Of a stretch of DNA of 11,663 nucleotides, positions 7,943-11,663 are shown one piece after another. A model generated the notes under the pieces. The model was not told where the DNA came from. It saw nothing but the letters and a program-made list of their open reading frames with translations, and searched no databases. Location: positions 1-11,663 of the forward strand of contig CACXHA010000113.1 of NCBI GenBank assembly GCA_902767385.1. The letters run 5' to 3'. How positions within the stretch are numbered: the stretch's first letter is position 1; every line of letters begins with the position of its first letter. The translations under genes were made by a program, and so were the position numbers. This DNA comes from an uncultured Elusimicrobium sp. (GTDB taxonomy: Bacteria > Elusimicrobiota > Elusimicrobia > Elusimicrobiales > Elusimicrobiaceae).

Positions 7943-8068
7943 GTCATTCCCGAGTGTTGTAGTCGGGAATCTTCTGCGTTCGTTATTATTAGGAATGTGG
8001 TAATGCTTATGTTAAGTAAGAGCTATAAACAGAAGGGAGATCCCCAACAAAAACTTTTGGGGATGACT
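7943..8068. repeat. Second composite palindromic repeat, overlapping the TPR gene start
   Basis: Hairpin 1 is ATTCCCGA (7946-7953) with TCGGGAAT (7963-7970). Hairpin 2 is ATCCCCAA (8040-8047) with TTGGGGAT (8057-8064). Both have eight-bp stems and nine-nt loops. Inner arms CTTCTG (7971-7976) and CAGAAG (8030-8035) are complementary. The outer ends are also inverted copies: AGTCATTCCC at 7942-7951 against GGGGATGACT at 8059-8068. The plan matches the element at 8-104. The element contains the ribosome-binding site, the start codon and about the first 20 codons of the downstream gene. Confidence 0.7.
7991..7994 (+). promoter_or_regulatory. Ribosome-binding site that decides the TPR start
   Basis: AGGA at 7991-7994 is eight bases from ATG 8003 and 14 from ATG 8009, but only two bases from GTG 7997. 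This favours 8003. ATG 8063, just before the hydrophobic core of the signal peptide, is directly preceded by GGGG that belongs to a hairpin arm, and it has no properly spaced site. No convincing promoter was found between the terminator and this site. Confidence 0.5.
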
Positions 8069-9748
8069 TGTCTTTTCGTCTGTTTTTTGTGTTTGTTTGT
8101 GGTATTACCTGCCCGTGCGGCGTTTCCGTTTTCATTTCGCAAAGCGGAAATCAAAACGGATTATTCCCAAACGGTTTGGGACCGTATGATGCAAGAGCAA
8201 TCTATCCTGGAAATGCGCCGCGGTATGGGGGAAATGTCCACCACTAATTATCAGGCGGCATCTAACAGTTTTGCGCGCGCTGTCATCAAAAACCCCAAAG
8301 ATCCGCTCGGTTATTTGCTTTTGGGGGCCTCTCTCTATTGGGCAGGCAAGGTGGATGATGCCATTAGCGAATATAACGAGGCCTTGCGATTGGATCCCAA
8401 AAACCCGATGGCTTATCAACTTTTGGGTATTGCGGCTGGTTGGAAAGGCAACGTGCAAGAGGCACAAGATTATTTTTTAAAAGCCAATTATTTTGATCCC
8501 AACAAGGCAGACACGCATATGAATTTGGGTTCTACGTACGCCGTACAACGCAATTGGGATAAAGCATTGGAACATTTCCGCCAAGCGGTGGACCTCGCTC
8601 CGCGAGAAGCCCTTTATCGCTACCAACTGGGTACCCTGTATGAAGAACTGGGCCGTGACGCGTTGGCGGAAGAATCTTTTAAAAAAGCTTTGCACTATTT
8701 CTCTAATTACGAAGATGCCATGCTCAGCTTGGGTGCCCTGTACGAGAAGTTAAACCGCCCACAGGAAGCCTTAAAATATTATAAGCGTGCGGTAAAAACA
8801 AAGCCGGGGGATTTTGTAGCGCGCCTTCGTTATGGTTTTTTACTCATGCAGCAAGGGCAAGTGCAAGAAGCTCGTAAGGTGATAGAACAATCCTTTTCCA
8901 TTACTCGCTTTAAAAATGACGGACTTGCGCTAAATGCGGTATACCGCGCCAGCGGTCATACGGCAGAAGCCTTTGAAAAACAAATCAACCAATTTAAAGA
9001 AAATTTAGAACAAGTGCCTTCCACAAAAGCCGTCAATGTGGAAGTGACGTTAGAATATCAGCCGGCTACACCGCTTCAAAAACAATCTACGCCGCGTGCT
9101 AACACCTTTGAACAAGCATACGAAAAATTGCATGCTTCTGGGTCTTTGCAAAATACTTCTGCTGCGCCTGAAACACAAACGTTTAAGCGAATTTTTAGTT
9201 TGCCGGGTGGAGATGAGAAATTTCGCCATGAACAAATTGATAATTTAATTAACGGCTTACGTCAGGCCGTAGCCAGTGCACCGGAAAATTACAACGTAAA
9301 TCTTTCTATGCAAGGGCGCACGCTGGATTACAATTCGCCGTCTGCTCTTACTCAAAACCGTACCGCACCCCCTAAAGCGGTTTATGACCCGCGCATTGTG
9401 GGTAACGATATGGGACTATGGGTCATGGGGCGTAGTTGGTTAGGTTTTGTGGACGAAGCCACCGAAGATTTAGCCGAATATAAGCAGTGCCCTGCAGATG
9501 ATACGTGTGAGTTGTTAAAAGGGTTAGCGGCCTTAGCCCGTGGCGATGGTTTTACGGCCATGCAAGCATTTTCCGTTGCGGCAAAAATCAGCCCACAGGA
9601 CCCACTGGCCCAGCTAGGGTTAGGTACAGCTGCGGTGATTAACGATGAAGATGAAAATGCCGTTTCTTCTTATAAAAATGCACTTAAATTGGACCCTAAA
9701 AATAAAGTGGCGGCTAAAAATTTAAAAGTACTCACGGATGAAAAATGA
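8003..9748 (+). CDS. Secreted tetratricopeptide-repeat protein
   Basis: A 581-aa protein if started at ATG 8003; GTG 7997 would add two residues. A long basic N-region of about 20 residues precedes a hydrophobic core (TCLFVCFLCLFVVLP) and a likely signal peptidase I site after ARAA (residues 37-40). There is no lipobox, so it should be soluble in the periplasm or exported. Residues about 80-300 hold roughly six TPR units; clear examples are AISEYNEALRLDPKNPMAY and ALEHFRQAVDLAP. Residues about 310-450 are a non-repeat linker rich in Gln, Thr and Pro. Residues about 465-578 carry two or more further TPR-like units (ending AVSSYKNALKLDPKNKVAA) and a CPADDTC pair that could form a disulfide. TPR arrays bind proteins or peptides, but no partner is shown. 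The stop codon overlaps the rsmA start (ATGA), so they form one transcription unit. The N-terminal codons lie within a palindromic repeat, which is unusual. Confidence 0.88.
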   Translation: MLMLSKSYKQKGDPQQKLLGMTCLFVCFLCLFVVLPARAAFPFSFRKAEIKTDYSQTVWDRMMQEQSILEMRRGMGEMSTTNYQAASNSFARAVIKNPKDPLGYLLLGASLYWAGKVDDAISEYNEALRLDPKNPMAYQLLGIAAGWKGNVQEAQDYFLKANYFDPNKADTHMNLGSTYAVQRNWDKALEHFRQAVDLAPREALYRYQLGTLYEELGRDALAEESFKKALHYFSNYEDAMLSLGALYEKLNRPQEALKYYKRAVKTKPGDFVARLRYGFLLMQQGQVQEARKVIEQSFSITRFKNDGLALNAVYRASGHTAEAFEKQINQFKENLEQVPSTKAVNVEVTLEYQPATPLQKQSTPRANTFEQAYEKLHASGSLQNTSAAPETQTFKRIFSLPGGDEKFRHEQIDNLINGLRQAVASAPENYNVNLSMQGRTLDYNSPSALTQNRTAPPKAVYDPRIVGNDMGLWVMGRSWLGFVDEATEDLAEYKQCPADDTCELLKGLAALARGDGFTAMQAFSVAAKISPQDPLAQLGLGTAAVINDEDENAVSSYKNALKLDPKNKVAAKNLKVLTDEK

Positions 9749-10515
9749 CCGGGCGTAATATCCAAAAATACGGACAACATTTTTTAATTTCTCCACGTGT
9801 AATTAACGACATTGTGGATGCGGCAGAGGTACTCAAAGCCGAAAATCTAGTGGAAATCGGTCCAGGGCAGGGAGCCCTTACTCAAGAGTTTATCCGGCGT
9901 GAGCGTACCGGTTTTACGGTAGTGGAAATTGACCCGGAAATGGTGGCCTTTTTAGAAAAAAATTTGCCTTCTGCCGCACAAATACAAATTGTACAAGATA
10001 ATTTTTTGCAATTTGATATGAGCAAGTTGCCCGCTCTGCCAACGCAATTTGTCAGCAATTTGCCCTATATTGATGCGGCGGAAATTTTGGGTAAAGTCCT
10101 GGCATGGCCGCATTTTAAGACGGCCGTATTTATGTTTCAAAAAGAGCAAGCCCAAAAAATTACAGCTAAACCCGGCGAAAAAGGATATGGGACTCTTTCG
10201 GTACTTAGCCAATTGCGTGCGCGGGTCAGTATTATTTGTAATGTCGGGCGTGGATGTTTTAATCCGCCACCTAAAGTAGAAAGCCGCGTTTTAGCTTTTG
10301 AAAAAATTACCGTTCCTAATCATTTTGAAGCAGTTGCTTGCATGGTGCAAACAGCTTTTCTGCATCGACGTAAAACGCTATTGAATGCACTTAGTTTGGG
10401 GGGATATAATACTTCCAAAATAGCTTGTGCACTTGAACAATGTGGTTTAATATTGACGGTTCGTCCAGAAGAATTGTCACCGACCCAGTTTGTTACACTA
10501 GCTAATTTGATTTAA
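9745..10515 (+). CDS. rsmA: 16S rRNA (adenine1518-N6/adenine1519-N6)-dimethyltransferase
   Basis: This family uses S-adenosylmethionine to dimethylate two adjacent adenines in the 3' terminal hairpin of 16S rRNA during late small-subunit assembly; loss of the enzyme gives kasugamycin resistance. Visible motifs: GQHFL (10-14, the N-terminal motif X), VEIGPGQGALT (37-46, SAM motif I), VEIDPEM (60-66, ribose-binding acidic residue), QDNFLQFD (84-91), NLPY (105-108, catalytic motif IV), QKEQAQKITAKPGEKGYGTLSV (132-153, in two parts QKEQAQKITAKPG and EKGYGTLSV), FNPPPKVES (172-180), and FLHRRKTLLNAL (205-216) in the C-terminal domain. At 256 residues it is slightly short for the family. The residue after NLPY is Ile where the family usually has Asn. 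The start overlaps the TPR stop by four bases with no separate strong ribosome-binding site, so translation is probably coupled. The 3' end overlaps the convergent ftcD gene by 14 bp. Confidence 0.93.
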   Translation: MTGRNIQKYGQHFLISPRVINDIVDAAEVLKAENLVEIGPGQGALTQEFIRRERTGFTVVEIDPEMVAFLEKNLPSAAQIQIVQDNFLQFDMSKLPALPTQFVSNLPYIDAAEILGKVLAWPHFKTAVFMFQKEQAQKITAKPGEKGYGTLSVLSQLRARVSIICNVGRGCFNPPPKVESRVLAFEKITVPNHFEAVACMVQTAFLHRRKTLLNALSLGGYNTSKIACALEQCGLILTVRPEELSPTQFVTLANLI

Positions 10516-11467
10516 GGGCTTTTTCTAAAATGCGTTCGTTTGTCACAAACGGATGAATTTTATCTAGTAATAAATGTTTCACAGCAGCCGTAATCAGTGT
10601 CTTTTCATCCGTGGTATTTGGAGCGTAAAATTTACCCGCTTGTAGCAACGCTTCCTGCGGGACTAAGCCAATCAGCTCACTCCCAGTTATTTTTACGTCC
10701 TGTGCAGCAGCCTCTTTTTTACAAGCTTCAAATACGTCTTGTAAATTGCTTTTGTGGAAATCAACTAAATTAAAAGATACTTGGGCACAATCATATCCTT
10801 CCATATACCAACCGATTGCTTTTACGCCGGGAAGTCCGCCGTTTTTTTCGCGTAGTTTAGAAGCAATGGCTTTAGCAATATTCACATTTTGCGTATTTAA
10901 AGAAATGTTAAACGCAATTAATAAATTACGCGCGCCAATCACACTGGCTCCGCTTTTGGCTACACTTTGTGTAAAATGACACGGGCCGTAGTCCGGGGGG
11001 AGCAGTTCCAATTTGGTGGGAAGCATTTCATACTCACCCTTGCGGATAAATGCCAAATTGCGGCGCGAGGGGGACGAGGCATTTGCTTCGTACAAATATA
11101 CCGGGATTTGTAATTCCTGGGACACTTGCCTGGCCAAACTATCGGCAAATCCAACGGTTTCTTCTAACGTGATATTTTTAAGAGGAACGAAAGGGCATAC
11201 GTCCACAGCGCCTAGCCGGGGATGTTCCCCACTGTGAAAACGCATATCTATATACCGCGCACAAGCTTGGTATAACATAAAACAAACATGTATTACCTGT
11301 TCGGGTTGGCCCGCTAAAGTCAATACCGTTCGGTTGGCATCGGCATTAGAATCTACATGCAATAATTGCACATTCCCCAGTACGGCTTTAACGTCGCCTA
11401 AAATACGTGTTAAATTTTCTTTGTCTTGTGCCTCACAGATATTTGGCACAGCTTCTATAATTTGCAT
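10502..11467 (-). CDS. ftcD: Glutamate formimidoyltransferase (stand-alone FTCD N-terminal type)
   Basis: This family exchanges a formimino group between N-formimidoyl-L-glutamate and tetrahydrofolate in the cytosol, linking histidine breakdown to the folate one-carbon pool. The 321-aa product matches the formiminotransferase part of animal FTCD and lacks the cyclodeaminase domain. Visible motifs: VPNICEAQD (7-15), the NRT of the substrate region (45-47), GEHPRLGAVDVCPFVP (80-95), whose His82 matches the catalytic His of the mammalian enzyme, PVYLYE (122-127), RKGEYEMLP (142-150), PDYGP (158-162), GARNLLIAFNISL (178-190), and GSELIGLVP (262-270). The start chosen is ATG 11467, where family proteins begin; an in-frame TTG at 11497 would add ten atypical residues. 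No Shine-Dalgarno sequence precedes it, but TATAAT lies six bases upstream, which suggests a leaderless mRNA. No histidine-utilisation genes are in the window, so its pathway partners are unknown. The 3' ends of this gene and rsmA overlap by 14 bp. Confidence 0.93.
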   Translation of the reverse strand: MQIIEAVPNICEAQDKENLTRILGDVKAVLGNVQLLHVDSNADANRTVLTLAGQPEQVIHVCFMLYQACARYIDMRFHSGEHPRLGAVDVCPFVPLKNITLEETVGFADSLARQVSQELQIPVYLYEANASSPSRRNLAFIRKGEYEMLPTKLELLPPDYGPCHFTQSVAKSGASVIGARNLLIAFNISLNTQNVNIAKAIASKLREKNGGLPGVKAIGWYMEGYDCAQVSFNLVDFHKSNLQDVFEACKKEAAAQDVKITGSELIGLVPQEALLQAGKFYAPNTTDEKTLITAAVKHLLLDKIHPFVTNERILEKALKSN

Positions 11468-11473
11468 AAGTCT

Positions 11474-11479
11474 ATTATA
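11474..11479 (-). promoter_or_regulatory. -10 box of a probable leaderless ftcD promoter
   Basis: On the minus strand a perfect TATAAT (11479 to 11474) is followed by AGACTT and then the ATG, which places the expected transcription start at or within a base or two of the start codon. No convincing -35 sits at 16-18 bases; TTGCAA (11497-11492) is only 12 bases away. Confidence 0.5.
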
Positions 11480-11491
11480 CTTAAAAAAAAC

Positions 11492-11521
11492 TTGCAATTT
11501 TTTTTACATTTATAGTATATT
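11492..11521 (+). promoter_or_regulatory. Possible promoter of the cold-shock gene
   Basis: TTGCAA (11492-11497, 4/6 to consensus) and TATATT (11516-11521, 5/6) are separated by 18 bases, predicting a transcript start near 11528 and a leader of about 55 nt. The surrounding region is so AT-rich that alternatives exist. Confidence 0.3.
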
Positions 11522-11529
11522 AATAATAG

Positions 11530-11550
11530 GTACTTATTAAGTTTAAGTAC
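11530..11550. repeat. Inverted repeat upstream of the cold-shock gene
   Basis: GTACTTA (11530-11536) and TAAGTAC (11544-11550) form a perfect seven-bp inverted repeat with a seven-base spacer, inside the predicted 5' leader of the cold-shock gene. It could be an operator or an RNA hairpin; the sequence does not decide which. Confidence 0.4.
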
Positions 11551-11581
11551 TTGATATATTAAAATAAGGAAGTATGAGTAA

Positions 11582-11663
11582 ATGCCTAAAGGAAAAGTAA
11601 AATGGTTTAACGACCAAAAAGGTTACGGTTTCGTAACCCCCGAAGATGGTTCTAAAGATCTCT
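11582..11663 (+). CDS. Cold-shock protein, N-terminal part (cut by window end)
   Basis: Cold-shock domain proteins are small beta-barrels that bind single-stranded RNA and DNA and act as RNA chaperones. The 27 visible residues include KGKVKWFND (3-11) and the RNP1 motif KGYGFVT (13-19), followed by PEDGSKDL; the rest of an expected 65-75 residues lies beyond the window. The start at 11582 follows AAGGAAG (11566-11572) at nine-base spacing. An ATG at 11574 is out of frame. It is divergently oriented from ftcD across 114 bp of AT-rich DNA. Whether it is cold-induced or constitutive cannot be told from this fragment. Confidence 0.93.
   Translation, partial: MPKGKVKWFNDQKGYGFVTPEDGSKDL

Noticed and set aside
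7997..7999. GTG start for the TPR gene
   Set aside because: AGGA is only two bases away; ATG 8003 has proper spacing to the same site.
8063..8140. Lipoprotein signal in the TPR protein
   Set aside because: The cysteines lie within the hydrophobic core and no lipobox precedes the mature part; ARAA fits signal peptidase I instead.
11468..11497. TTG start adding ten residues to the formimidoyltransferase
   Set aside because: The added residues are not part of the family N-terminus, and the stretch contains the -10 box.
1..11663. CRISPR array, tRNA, rRNA or insertion sequence
   Set aside because: No regularly spaced direct repeats, no tRNA-like cloverleaf noticed in the intergenic gaps, and no transposase motif in any convincing frame.

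Overview
The window looks like chromosome from a Gram-negative bacterium of moderate GC. The gene mix is: large, unrecognised membrane-anchored proteins with probable periplasmic domains; a secreted TPR protein; an rsmA-type rRNA methyltransferase; a stand-alone glutamate formimidoyltransferase; and a cold-shock protein. This would fit a gut Elusimicrobiota lineage, but that is an impression from gene style and protein texture. No marker in the window proves it.

Layout. Positions 1-110 hold a composite palindromic repeat (two GC-rich hairpins flanking inverted arms). Positions 163-3918 are a two-gene unit (21-bp spacing). It encodes a 495-aa protein with four predicted membrane segments and a 748-aa single-pass protein with a polybasic cytosolic tail and a Cys-containing exterior domain. 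Positions 3919-4132 carry a near-consensus sigma-70-type promoter and an RNA leader of about 150 nt with two bulged hairpins, a possible pseudoknot and a possible 28-codon leader ORF. Positions 4133-7864 encode a 1243-aa single-pass protein whose 26 cysteines all lie after residue 350. A strong intrinsic terminator (7881-7910) closes this block.

A second composite palindrome (about 7943-8068) overlaps the start of the next gene, a secreted TPR protein (8003-9748). That gene overlaps rsmA (9745-10515) by four bases (ATGA), so the two are probably translationally coupled. rsmA meets a convergent ftcD-like formimidoyltransferase gene (11467-10502, minus strand), and the two overlap tail to tail by 14 bp. 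That gene has a -10 box six bases from its ATG and no Shine-Dalgarno sequence, which suggests a leaderless mRNA. A divergent AT-rich intergenic region leads to a cold-shock protein cut by the window end.

The most interesting block is 163-7864. Three adjacent proteins that I cannot assign to any family share a cytosolic N-terminus, a membrane anchor near the N-terminus or one third of the way in, and a large exterior region, and two of them are Cys-rich outside the membrane. They could be subunits of one envelope-spanning assembly, with the structured leader tuning the largest subunit. That is inference. No transposase, integrase, CRISPR array, tRNA or rRNA was found.
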